Source of the DNA: Paenibacillus helianthi
GTDB taxonomy: Bacteria; Bacillota; Bacilli; Paenibacillales; Paenibacillaceae
Direction: 5' to 3'
Length of the DNA: 64,000 nt
Assembly: GCF_001909055.1 (NCBI RefSeq)
Contig: NZ_LVWI01000034.1
Coordinates: forward strand, 62,001-126,000
Shown: positions 51,424 to 59,518 of the stretch, piece by piece
How positions within the stretch are numbered: the first letter of the stretch is position 1
How the letters are laid out: every line of letters begins with the position of its first letter
Translations under genes and position numbers: made by a program
The notes under the pieces: model-generated
Seen by the model: only the letters and a program-made list of their open reading frames with translations
The model's database searches: none
Told to the model about the DNA's origin: nothing

Positions 51424-53062
51424 AGTTCTGATCATAGACGACGAAGAGCCGCTGCGCGAAGCGATCAATATTCTTGGCGATTGGAAGGGCCTGGGCGTTG
51501 ACCAGGTGCTTGAGGCAACAGACGGAAAAATGGGGCTGGAAATGCTTCGCGGGCATAAGATTGATCTGGCCCTGGTGGATATGAAGATGCCGGAGCTGAA
51601 CGGAAGCGAGCTGCTTAGAATCGCTGAAAGTGAATTCCCCGATCTGCTGCTGATTGTAATTAGCGGCTACAACGATTTTGAATACACCCGGCAGGCTATC
51701 CGCTCCAAGGTTGTGGATTATCTGCTGAAGCCGGTTAACCGTACGGATCTGAACAGTGCGCTGCGGAAGGCTGTCGATGTGCTCGAGGCCAAACGTAAGA
51801 AGGAGAGCGAGTTCATTAACCGTAATATCACACTGAATATGTCCCTTCCGAAGCTGAAGGAGAAGATGTATCTGTCGATCATTGAACGCAGCTTCAAGAA
51901 CCAGTCCAATGAGGCATTTCTGCCGCTGATCGGCGCGGACAAGCCCGGCAATCATTTCGCTGTAGGCGTTCTTCGGATGCTCAATCTGGAGCAGGTGCGT
52001 CATCACCGGTTCCATGAGGACCGGGATTTGCTGCATTTTGCCGTCACTAATGTCATGAGCGAGAACAGTGACGGCCATTTTGAAGCCTTCAGCTTTGCCA
52101 GTCCCCGAAGCGAGCGGGAATTCATCGTCATTTTCACCTTGAAAGGCAGCTATGGGGAAGATGCGGCGTTTCTCTCGCTTCATCATATGAAGAAGGCGGT
52201 ATCCACGCTGAAGGAACTGTTCGGGATGATTTGTGCGAGCGGGCTTGGACAGCCTTACAGTGATTGTCTGGACATTGCGCAGTCCTATGAGCTGGCTACG
52301 GCTGCGCTGGATGGGATCGATCTGCTGAGCCTGAAGAGCAGCGTAGTCTCGAATGTGGGATATACGAAACCAGCCGCCAAGGACAGCCCTTCCCTGACAG
52401 GGCGGATGCCGCTGATCCGAAGCAGCCTGGAGAGCGGAAATACGGGCCATGCGAAGAGCATCCTCAGCGATTTTACACGCAAATGGAAAACCTCGGAGAA
52501 GTTCAGCCTGGGCGAAGCGGACCGGACCATTCAGGAATTTATTATTTTGCTGGGGGATATCGCCCAGGAGCTGAATGCGGTCCCGGAGCGTTTGCTTAGT
52601 ACAAAGCGCCAAGGGCTGCGGGGGCTTGGGATTGGCAGTGATTTTGCCACCTTTGGAGAGTTCGAGGCCGTGCTTAGCCGAATTCTGGATGTGTATGCCG
52701 GAGAAATCAGCCGATCGCTTGCCGGAGACCGGGGCAGTGTGCTGGAAAATATTAAAGCATACATTGATAACCATTATTTCGAGAATATTAAAATATCGAT
52801 GTTCACGGATAAGTACTTCCTGAGCAGAGAATACTTAATGAAGCTGTTCAAGGGCCAATATGGATATGGCATTCATGAGTATGTGCAAAAGGTGAGAATG
52901 GACAAAGCCAAAGATCTGCTGTCGGACCCTGCTCTCAAAATCCAGGATATTTCAGAGAGGCTGGGGTATAAGGACAAGAACTATTTCAGCAAGGCGTTCC
53001 GGAATTACTATGAATGTTCACCTTCTGAATTTCGGCTGCTGCTCGCAGAGGGAGAAAAGTGA
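51416..53062 (+). CDS. Response regulator, YesN/AraC type (system 2)
   Basis: 548 residues from ATG 51416 (MYKVLIIDDEEPLREA), overlapping the kinase by 8 nt. Receiver: acidic pair D8/D9, phosphorylation site D55 in LALVDMKMP, K in LLKPVNR. A long uncharacterised middle region is followed by the AraC domain at the C-terminus: IKISMFTDKYFLSREYLMKLFKGQYGYGIHEYVQ ... IQDISERLGYKDKNYFSKAFRNYYECSPSEFR. It presumably activates the binding protein gene downstream and the divergent permeases. An AACCGGTT palindrome spans its stop codon (53062-53069). Confidence 0.92.
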   Translation: MYKVLIIDDEEPLREAINILGDWKGLGVDQVLEATDGKMGLEMLRGHKIDLALVDMKMPELNGSELLRIAESEFPDLLLIVISGYNDFEYTRQAIRSKVVDYLLKPVNRTDLNSALRKAVDVLEAKRKKESEFINRNITLNMSLPKLKEKMYLSIIERSFKNQSNEAFLPLIGADKPGNHFAVGVLRMLNLEQVRHHRFHEDRDLLHFAVTNVMSENSDGHFEAFSFASPRSEREFIVIFTLKGSYGEDAAFLSLHHMKKAVSTLKELFGMICASGLGQPYSDCLDIAQSYELATAALDGIDLLSLKSSVVSNVGYTKPAAKDSPSLTGRMPLIRSSLESGNTGHAKSILSDFTRKWKTSEKFSLGEADRTIQEFIILLGDIAQELNAVPERLLSTKRQGLRGLGIGSDFATFGEFEAVLSRILDVYAGEISRSLAGDRGSVLENIKAYIDNHYFENIKISMFTDKYFLSREYLMKLFKGQYGYGIHEYVQKVRMDKAKDLLSDPALKIQDISERLGYKDKNYFSKAFRNYYECSPSEFRLLLAEGEK

Positions 53063-53186
53063 ACCGGTTACATCAGCACACTTTTTTACCCTCATAAGAT
53101 CACTTATGTACATTCTTATCCTTTTTCTTTTTATTTAAAATAACACCAAGACCACAAGAAACATGAGGAAAAGGGGGCAACACATC

Positions 53187-54518
53187 ATGAAGGTAAAAAG
53201 ATTTATGGCGCTATCCGCGAGTCTGCTGCTCGCAGGAGGACTGCTGGCCGGCTGTGGCGGGAATAATACCAATAATGCCGCTAACAACACAGGTGCAACC
53301 AATGCGCCAGCTAATACGGCTACAGATTCATCTAAGCCTGTCACGATTAATATGTTCACTGCATCTCCTGAATACACTGATGCTTTCAATGCTTACATTG
53401 CCGAATACAAAAAGGTAAAGCCGAACGTTACCATTAACCTGGAAATTATGCAGGCCGACTATAATACGGTCCTCAAATCGAAAATTGCCGCAGGCAGCAC
53501 ACCGGACGTCTTCCAGACTACAGCCGGCGGAGATATTGACACTTTTGCTGAATACAGTGCCGATCTGACCAATGAACCGTTGGCAGGCGCGATGACGGAT
53601 GCGGTCCGCTCCAACATGACCTCCTCAGATGGCAAGGTACTTGGACTTCCGGTCAAAGGCAACCTGTTCGTCCTGATGTACAACAAAAAGCTGCTTGCCG
53701 ATGCAGGCATTACCGAAGTTCCAAAAACTACAGCCCAGCTGGATGATGCCATCACCAAGCTCGAAGCCAAAAAAATCACCCCTTTTGCCAACGCTTATAA
53801 AGAGTGGTGGGTCTGGAAACACATCTTCCAACACTTCGTGGATGCGGCCGCTACGGATGCCGGCATGGATGCCAAGACGCTGGTAGGCAAATTCATCGCC
53901 GGAGATACTACCTTCAAGGATCATCCTGTACTGTACAACAACTTCTTCAACTTCATTGACACCACGGTCAAACACGGAACGGACAAGCCGCTGGAACGCG
54001 ATAGTAATGCAGAAGTCAGTGACTTCGCTCTTGGCAAAGCAGCGTTTATGACGGGTAAAGGCGCATGGGATGAAGAAGCCATCAAAAAGATTACCCCTGA
54101 CTTTGATCTCGGCATCGCCGGATATCCGGTTAGCGACAAGCCAGAGCAGGCACAGATTATTACCGGTGCTGACCAGGCGCTGCGCATTAACAAGGATTCC
54201 GCTGTAGCTAAGGAAACCATTGAATTCTTCAACTGGCTGTATACCTCCGAGTACGGTAAAAACTGGTTCTCCACGGTGGCAAAAGTAATTCCGCCAATCA
54301 AGGATGCCCCAATGCCTGACCTGCAAATGCCTAAGGAAATGGTGGAAATCCTTAAAACCGAGAAATCCGGCGACTTGTCGGTTAACTACTCTCTGGATAC
54401 CTTCCACCAGAAATTCGGCGAGCTGATGCAGGCATACATCGGCGGCAGCAAATCCAAGGATCAGGCCATCGATGAAATTCAAAAAGCCTGGATTCAATTC
54501 GGATCGGCTGAACAATAA
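53187..54518 (+). CDS. Sugar-binding lipoprotein of ABC importer 2
   Basis: 443 residues from ATG 53187, with AAAGGGGGC upstream. Lipobox LLAGC (Cys about 23), Asn/Thr/Ala-rich linker, then a family 1 extracellular solute-binding protein: PVTINMFTASPEYTDAFNAYIAEYKKVKPNVTINLEIMQADYNTVLKSKIAAGSTPDVFQTT pattern, a central EAKKITPFANAYKEWW and a GKAAFMTGKGAWDEE segment. Shorter than the binding protein of importer 1, matching the MalF/MalG-type permeases. Likely carries alpha- or beta-galactosides given the GH36 gene that follows. Confidence 0.92.
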   Translation: MKVKRFMALSASLLLAGGLLAGCGGNNTNNAANNTGATNAPANTATDSSKPVTINMFTASPEYTDAFNAYIAEYKKVKPNVTINLEIMQADYNTVLKSKIAAGSTPDVFQTTAGGDIDTFAEYSADLTNEPLAGAMTDAVRSNMTSSDGKVLGLPVKGNLFVLMYNKKLLADAGITEVPKTTAQLDDAITKLEAKKITPFANAYKEWWVWKHIFQHFVDAAATDAGMDAKTLVGKFIAGDTTFKDHPVLYNNFFNFIDTTVKHGTDKPLERDSNAEVSDFALGKAAFMTGKGAWDEEAIKKITPDFDLGIAGYPVSDKPEQAQIITGADQALRINKDSAVAKETIEFFNWLYTSEYGKNWFSTVAKVIPPIKDAPMPDLQMPKEMVEILKTEKSGDLSVNYSLDTFHQKFGELMQAYIGGSKSKDQAIDEIQKAWIQFGSAEQ

Positions 54519-54541
54519 GATTTGAATCGCTTCCATCCCGG

Positions 54542-54590
54542 GACGGCTCTTGAAGGTAAGATTTCATTTACCGGATAAGCCGTCTTTTTT
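54542..54590 (+). terminator. Terminator of the importer 2 binding-protein operon
   Basis: GACGGCT (54542-54548) and AGCCGTC (54578-54584) with an inner GGTAA/TTACC stem, followed by TTTTTT. Confidence 0.9.
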
Positions 54591-54620
54591 ATGTAACACA
54601 GATTCAAAGACAGGTACTAA

Positions 54621-54773
54621 GTGAATTGCCGTAACTGCGGGGAATGTTTGGATTTCCGGCCGCTGTTGTCTACAGATTTCCTGATTATACCGCTGTTCGC
54701 GGTTGAAATCCGCAGACAAAGGCGGACGCTATCGCTCCTCCAATTCCAAACTTCCCCTCCGTTACTTCTTCAC
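54621..54773. repeat. 153-bp imperfect palindromic element
   Basis: The two halves are inverted copies. Left end GTGAA..GTAACTGCGGGGAATG.TTTGGA matches the complement of the right end GTGAA..GTAACGGAGGGGAAG.TTTGGA. The inner arms are CCGCTGTTGTCTACAGATTTC and, complemented, CCGCCTTTGTCTGCGGATTTC, around a GAACAGCGG-containing loop. The whole stretch can fold into one long hairpin. It carries no gene; a 76-codon open frame across it is a by-product. It looks like a small interspersed repeat (MITE- or REP-like) just before the GH36 promoter. Confidence 0.75.
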
Positions 54774-54885
54774 TTTTGCAACAGATCTAAAAATCTTCAG
54801 TTACGAATACAAAAGACACCTTATAATTATAGGAGACACAAAACAGGGTAGAGACAACCACATTTGTCAGGAGGCCAAATGATAT

Positions 54886-56982
54886 ATGGACAGCAAGCTC
54901 ATTGAAATTGACGAAAACGGACTTTATCTTACGATTGAAATTACGGAGCAGCAGGATGTCCGGCTGCTGCATTTTGGCGCAGCGCCCTTGCAGGATGGAG
55001 TGATTGCGGAGAAGAACAAACCGGGGTTCCGGCTGCTGGAATTACAGCTCTCAGGGGAGGACCGGGATGAGTATCACGGGCGCACGCACCGCGCTTCCTA
55101 CCCGGGGCTGCGGATGGAATATGCAGGCCATAAGGACAGCGTAAATGCCATTGGCCGTAAGCTGGAGATCGGTCTGGTTGACCCGGTTACCAGAATTAGA
55201 GCTGAACAGCATATTCAGTTTTATACCGGCGTACAGACGGTCCGCTGCTGGACGGTGCTGAAGAACGAAGGCACGGAAATGGCCGCTGTTGAATATCTTT
55301 CGACTTTTGCGCTTACTGGAGTAGATAAGGAAGGGAGCGGAGACCGTAACGACAAAATAGAGGTCACCCTTGCCCACAGCGGATGGCAGAGTGAGCTGCA
55401 ATGGCGGACCTACCGCCTGCCGGAGCTGGGCATGTCCCATCTGGCGGACCGTGGCTCCAGGCGTATCGCCGCCAGCAACACCGGCTCCTGGTCGGCAGCA
55501 GAACTGCTCCCCATGGCTGTCCTGCACAACAAGGAGAGCGGGACAAGCCTGTTCTGGCAGATTGAGCATAACGGCTCCTGGCACTGGGAGCTGACCGATC
55601 AAGTGGACCAGCTCACACTGCTGGTCAGCGGACCGACCGAGCATGACAACCACTGGTGGCTGAAGCTTGAGCCGGGCGAGGAATTCACCTCGGTTCCGGT
55701 AGCCGTCGGTGCAGTGCAGGGTGGCTTTCAGGGAGCAGTGGAGCAGCTTACCGCCTACCGGCGCATAATCCGCCGTCCGAATGAGGATAACGAGCTGCTG
55801 CGGGTTATTTTCAATGACTATATGAACTGTTTGTGGGGCAGTCCGACGACGGAGAAGCTGTTGCCCCTGATTGATGCCGCCGCCGATGTCGGTTGTGAAT
55901 ATTTCTGCATCGACGCAGGCTGGTATGCCCCGGGAGAATGGTGGGATGGCGTCGGGCAGTGGGAGCCCTCCGCCGAGCGCTTCCCGGAGGGAATTAAATA
56001 TGTGCTGGATTATATCCGCAGCAAAGGGATGATTCCCGGCCTCTGGCTGGAGCTCGAGGTGATGGGGATCAACAGTCCGAAGCTGGCTGAGACCGATGAC
56101 AGCTGGTTCTTCATGCGCCATGGCAAACGGGTGAAGGACCGCAGCCGCTATCAGCTGGATTACCGGAGTCCTAAGGTTATTGCGCATGCTGACGGAGTCA
56201 TCGCCAGATTGGTGGAGCAGTATGGTGTCGGCTATATCAAGATGGACTATAACATCAATGCAGGCATAGGGACGGAGACGGATGCTGACAGCTTCGGCGA
56301 TGGACTGCTACAGCATAACCGGGCTTATCTGGCCTGGCTGGACAGCATTTTCACCCGTTACCCGGATCTGGTGATCGAGAACTGCTCCAGCGGCGGCATG
56401 CGAATGGACTATGCCATGCTCAGCCGGCACAGCATCCAGTCCACCAGCGATCAGGAGGACTATGTGCAGTACGCGGCCATTGCTGCAGGTTCACCGGCAG
56501 CAATCACGCCGGAGCAATCGGCCGTCTGGTCCTACCCGCTGCGTGAAGGTGATGATGAAGAGGTCATCTTCAACATGGTCAATGCACTGCTGCTCCGTGT
56601 GCACCAGAGCGGACATCTGGCGGAGCTTGAGCCCTGGCGCAGAGAACTGGTGAAGGAAGCCTTGGATTATTACAAATCCTTCCGTGCCTACATCCCGCAG
56701 GCGACGCCGTTCTGGCCGCTGGGCCTGCCTGACAGTGAAGGCGAATGGGTCAGCTTGGGGCTGCGCCATGGCGATACACGCTATCTCGCGGTCTGGCGGA
56801 TTGCCGGAGAAGAAGCAGAGGTTAAGCTTCCGATTCCCGGGCTGCAGGGCCAGGCTGCAGAAGTACGCTGTGCTTATCCGAAGCAGCATCATTCGGAATG
56901 GAGCTGGGACAAGCTAGTTGGCGTGCTGACTGTCTCGATCCCGCAGGGCAAGACCGCCCGCCTATTCGAAATTCACGTCTGA
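54886..56982 (+). CDS. Alpha-galactosidase, glycoside hydrolase family 36
   Basis: 698 residues with GTCAGGAGG upstream; a perfect TATAAT lies at 54822-54827. No signal peptide. GH36 N-terminal beta-supersandwich (about 1-300), then the barrel: NDYMNCLWGSPTTEKLLPLIDAAADVGCEYFCIDAGWY, IPGLWLELE, nucleophile D454 in YIKMDYN, ENCSSGG, and acid/base D522 in STSDQED; a C-terminal beta domain ends it. It removes alpha-1,6-galactose from melibiose, raffinose-type sugars or galactomannan fragments. It follows importer 2 in the same direction but behind a terminator and palindromic repeat, so it has its own promoter. Confidence 0.92.
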   Translation: MDSKLIEIDENGLYLTIEITEQQDVRLLHFGAAPLQDGVIAEKNKPGFRLLELQLSGEDRDEYHGRTHRASYPGLRMEYAGHKDSVNAIGRKLEIGLVDPVTRIRAEQHIQFYTGVQTVRCWTVLKNEGTEMAAVEYLSTFALTGVDKEGSGDRNDKIEVTLAHSGWQSELQWRTYRLPELGMSHLADRGSRRIAASNTGSWSAAELLPMAVLHNKESGTSLFWQIEHNGSWHWELTDQVDQLTLLVSGPTEHDNHWWLKLEPGEEFTSVPVAVGAVQGGFQGAVEQLTAYRRIIRRPNEDNELLRVIFNDYMNCLWGSPTTEKLLPLIDAAADVGCEYFCIDAGWYAPGEWWDGVGQWEPSAERFPEGIKYVLDYIRSKGMIPGLWLELEVMGINSPKLAETDDSWFFMRHGKRVKDRSRYQLDYRSPKVIAHADGVIARLVEQYGVGYIKMDYNINAGIGTETDADSFGDGLLQHNRAYLAWLDSIFTRYPDLVIENCSSGGMRMDYAMLSRHSIQSTSDQEDYVQYAAIAAGSPAAITPEQSAVWSYPLREGDDEEVIFNMVNALLLRVHQSGHLAELEPWRRELVKEALDYYKSFRAYIPQATPFWPLGLPDSEGEWVSLGLRHGDTRYLAVWRIAGEEAEVKLPIPGLQGQAAEVRCAYPKQHHSEWSWDKLVGVLTVSIPQGKTARLFEIHV

Positions 56983-57021
56983 TACTCTGACATGAACTAA
57001 TATTATGAAATCCAAATCAGC

Positions 57022-57066
57022 CCTCCATTAGCAGAGACCGTCTTTCTGCTGATGGAGGTTTTTTGT
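57022..57066 (+). terminator. Terminator of the GH36 gene
   Basis: CCTCCATTAGCAGA pairs with TCTGCTGATGGAGG (one G-U) around GACCGTCTT, then TTTTTTG. Confidence 0.95.
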
Positions 57067-57172
57067 TTTGTAAACGCGTCTATTTAGTTTTATAAGCGGA
57101 TATATTAATTTTGTAAAATAAAAAACTGTTTATTGCTATGAATTTTGGAAAAAATAGTGCTTAACCTAATAT

Positions 57173-57213
57173 TTTGTCGAATTCGCTCTAAACTTTGTCG
57201 AATATTTTGTCGA
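57173..57213. promoter_or_regulatory. Three Spo0A-box-like sites upstream of the AbrB-like gene
   Basis: TTTGTCGA occurs at 57173-57180, 57194-57201 and 57206-57213. The first two continue as TGTCGAA, the exact 0A-box core; the third reads TGTCGAT. They lie 28-68 nt upstream of the -35 box at 57241. In Bacillus subtilis abrB is repressed by phosphorylated Spo0A through such boxes. Here the boxes are upstream of the best promoter. Confidence 0.7.
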
Positions 57214-57240
57214 TATATATCAAAAGATGTAGAAATAAAA

Positions 57241-57269
57241 TTGACAGGAAAGAAGTAGCACTTTACAAT
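57241..57269 (+). promoter_or_regulatory. Sigma-A promoter of the AbrB-like gene
   Basis: TTGACA (57241-57246), 17-nt spacer, TACAAT (57264-57269): close to consensus, about 95 nt before the start codon. Confidence 0.85.
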
Positions 57270-57364
57270 GCAGATATAGGTTAATCATTTCTACTATTTA
57301 GAAGCTTTGATAGCTTTTAACACCAATGATTATTAAGTGTTATTTCAAGGGAGGATGCATAGTG

Positions 57365-57619
57365 ATGAAAGCAACAGGAATTGTAAGAAAAGTGGATGAA
57401 CTGGGAAGAATCGTGATTCCAATTGAACTACGCAGAACGATGGGAATTGACATAAAGGACCCGCTCGAGATTTTCGTTGATGGGGAAAAGATCATTCTCA
57501 GAAAATATGAGCCTACCTGCATCTTCTCCGGCAGTGCGGAAAACCTCATTAACTTCAAAGGCAAAATGGTCAGCAAAGATGTGCTTGACGAATTGATTGC
57601 AAGCTTCGACCACATATAA
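57365..57619 (+). CDS. abrB: AbrB/SpoVT-family transition-state regulator
   Basis: 84 residues from ATG 57365 behind GGGAGGATG; GTG 57362 is an alternative. The N-terminal 50 residues (MKATGIVRKVDELGRIVIP, then IELRRTMGIDIKDPLEIFVDGEKIILRKY) are the swapped-hairpin DNA-binding domain of AbrB; the C-terminal ~30 residues (ENLINFKGKMVSKDVLDELIASF) mediate multimerisation. Slightly shorter than Bacillus AbrB (about 94). AbrB represses many stationary-phase genes during growth. The Spo0A-box-like cluster upstream supports control by Spo0A. Whether it is the main AbrB or the paralogue Abh cannot be told. Confidence 0.9.
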   Translation: MKATGIVRKVDELGRIVIPIELRRTMGIDIKDPLEIFVDGEKIILRKYEPTCIFSGSAENLINFKGKMVSKDVLDELIASFDHI

Positions 57620-57649
57620 ACCAGTAACCAGCAGCATTACATTTTAGAC

Positions 57650-57703
57650 AAAAGGGACCGCAGGGCGTACACCATAATGGTGGCTTGCCCTACGGTCCCT
57701 TTT
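57650..57703. terminator. Bidirectional terminator between AbrB-like and PadR genes
   Basis: AAAAGGGACCG-AGGGC pairs with GCCCT-CGGTCCCTTTT around an ACACCATAATGGTGG loop that can itself pair. Confidence 0.93.
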
Positions 57704-57756
57704 GATTGGCACAGCAAAAAGACGGCATCCCGCAAGCCCTGTGGCTTTCTCGCAAA

Positions 57757-58287
57757 TCAGCTAGGGGCGGGGCCCTCTCCACTGGATTCCAGCACATGTT
57801 CCAGCTTCATTATGAAGGCCTTGTATTGCACCAAACCCAGCTCAATGCACAGCTTCTGGTGGGGACTGAGTTTGCCGTCCAGCTGGTTCATCTTCTGTTC
57901 CAGATCGGTGTACATGTCCCGCTTGTTTTGGAGGCCTTCGCGGAGCAACGTATTCATGGTTTCTTCATCCGCCATATCCCCGAAGTAGAGATGCATCAGA
58001 AAGTCCGAGCGAAGCACTTCTTTTTCCGCAGGTTGAACCAAATAGCTCCGGAAATGCTCTTTACCTGCCTCTGTGATGGTGTACACATTTTTATCCGGCT
58101 TGCCTTCCTGCCGTACGGCTTCCTTAGTAATCAGGTTCAGCCCTTCAAGCTTGCTGAGTGTAGGATAGATGGTGCCAAAGCTGGCATCGAAGAAAAAGGA
58201 AAAATACTCCTCGAAATGCCGCTTGATCTCATAGCCTGAATGTGGCTGTTTGCATAGAATTCCGAGTATTACATCTTGTATATTCAT
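57757..58287 (-). CDS. PadR-family transcriptional regulator
   Basis: 176 residues from ATG 58287 (MNIQDVILGILCKQPHSGYEIKRHFEEYFSFFF); a start 24 codons earlier is less likely. The winged helix-turn-helix of PadR is shown by FGTIYPTLSKLEGLNLITKE and KNVYTITEAGKEHFRSYL, followed by a helical C-terminal dimerisation domain (subfamily 2 style). PadR proteins usually repress nearby efflux or detoxification genes in response to small molecules. The nearest candidate is the RND permease two genes away, divergent from PadR; this is a guess from position. Confidence 0.9.
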   Translation of the reverse strand: MNIQDVILGILCKQPHSGYEIKRHFEEYFSFFFDASFGTIYPTLSKLEGLNLITKEAVRQEGKPDKNVYTITEAGKEHFRSYLVQPAEKEVLRSDFLMHLYFGDMADEETMNTLLREGLQNKRDMYTDLEQKMNQLDGKLSPHQKLCIELGLVQYKAFIMKLEHVLESSGEGPAPS

Positions 58288-58500
58288 GAATATCTGCCGC
58301 CCCCCTGTTGGAATCCATTGACGAGGATCTGAATTATATATCAAAACGAAATATAACATATTGATATACTTATCACAAGCTGTACTGGCATGTACATAGA
58401 CAATACCTTCTGCTATCCTATATTATAGGGTGTAAGATGGAAGCATACTGCCTGCAGAAGGCAGCAACTACTGAACCATAGAGAAGGGTTGGGTCATCTC

Positions 58501-59184
58501 ATGAGTACGAAATTGAAGAAACCGGAAGCGATCATTTTTGATATGGATGGAACGTTGTTTCAGACCGAAAGTTTGCTGTTACCCGCTTATCATAAAATGT
58601 TTGATGTTTTGCGGGCAGAGGGGCTATATTCCGGGCCTACTCCACCAGAAGAGCTAATGCTAAGCAGCCTGGGCATGGTGCTGTCACAGATCTGGAAGAA
58701 TGTGATGCCGGATGCCGATGAGGCTGTTCACCGACGCGCAGATGAGCTGCTGCTGCAACAGGAAATTGAGGGACTTAAGGCAGGCAGCACCCTTCTGTAC
58801 CCCAAGGTAACCGAGACGCTTACGGCACTGCATGAGCGTGGAGTCAAGCTGTTCGTAGCGAGCAACGGGCTGGAGGATTATATTCACAACGTTGTTGTGG
58901 TGCATAAGCTGAAAGAGCTGTTTGAGGGTCTCTACAGTGCAGGCGGACAAGGTACCGCTACCAAAACCGATCTGCTGCGCATCCTGCTGGAGGAACATGG
59001 TATTAAAGAAGCCTGGATGGTCGGGGACCGCTCCTCGGATGTGGAGGCCGGCAAAGGCAACGGGCAGACGGTCATCGGCTGCGCCTACGCAGGGTTCGGA
59101 GGCCAGGGTGAGCTGAATGGCTCAGATGTCATTATCTCCGCATTCGATGAGCTGATCGGACTTTACGATAACAGCACGGAGTAA
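58501..59184 (+). CDS. HAD-superfamily hydrolase (phosphatase)
   Basis: 227 residues from ATG 58501, with AGAAGGG upstream. HAD motifs: I, FDMDGTLFQTE (nucleophile D14 and D16); II, LFVASNG; III, Lys in TATKTDLL; IV, WMVGDRSSDVEAGKGNG. The helical cap between motifs I and II makes it a subfamily I enzyme, similar to phosphoglycolate-phosphatase-like or beta-phosphoglucomutase-like proteins. Substrate unknown. It is divergent from the PadR gene and followed by a hairpin at 59238. Confidence 0.9.
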   Translation: MSTKLKKPEAIIFDMDGTLFQTESLLLPAYHKMFDVLRAEGLYSGPTPPEELMLSSLGMVLSQIWKNVMPDADEAVHRRADELLLQQEIEGLKAGSTLLYPKVTETLTALHERGVKLFVASNGLEDYIHNVVVVHKLKELFEGLYSAGGQGTATKTDLLRILLEEHGIKEAWMVGDRSSDVEAGKGNGQTVIGCAYAGFGGQGELNGSDVIISAFDELIGLYDNSTE

Positions 59185-59237
59185 GCTAAGTAATCCATCC
59201 AGCTGGCAAGACAGTCCAAATAGTCAAAGGCAAATCC

Positions 59238-59285
59238 ACACGGGTGTCATTATCGCCGTATAACCGGCGTTAAGGGCACCCGTGT
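59238..59285 (+). other. Two-tier hairpin after the HAD gene
   Basis: ACACGGGTG (59238-59246) pairs perfectly with CACCCGTGT (59277-59285); inside, CGCCG pairs with CGGCG. No T tract follows, so the role (weak terminator or structural element) is open. Confidence 0.55.
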
Positions 59286-59458
59286 TGACGTCTAAGGGAT
59301 ATCCCTTCGAATACAGATTTTCGGATAAATCCCGAAATTTCAGCGGTGCAGCGGATTTTGCGTTGTACTCTCAGGAAGGGAGAGGGACACTGCATCTGTA
59401 CAGTAATCTGATGTACTGGGACAAGGTGCATCCGCGCTGTAAATTTATTTTTTATTGA
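59264..59458 (+). pseudogene. Possible C-terminal gene remnant before the RND permease
   Basis: The frame is open from after a TAA near 59261 to TGA at 59456-59458 and has no usable start. It translates into a plausible protein tail: FSDKSRNFSGAADFALYSQE, GRGTLHLYSNLMYWDKVHP, RCKFIFY. The pattern of alternating hydrophobics suggests the end of a beta-rich protein. I do not recognise the family. It ends next to the RND permease upstream region (59459-59518), which otherwise shows nothing. Confidence 0.35.
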
Positions 59459-59518
59459 ATGAACAATTCTGCCTATTTCATAGTCTTTTCTCTATATAGA
59501 CCTGAGAGGAGACTTATA

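Noticed and set aside
51350-52774. Long minus-strand frame (474 codons) opposite the second kinase/response regulator
   Set aside because: Its translation matches no fold, it has no ribosome binding site, and the plus strand encodes a complete receiver and AraC domain.
54621-54851. A 76-codon open frame starting GTG at the left end of the palindromic element
   Set aside because: It reads straight through the inverted repeat, has no ribosome binding site and looks like structured non-coding sequence.
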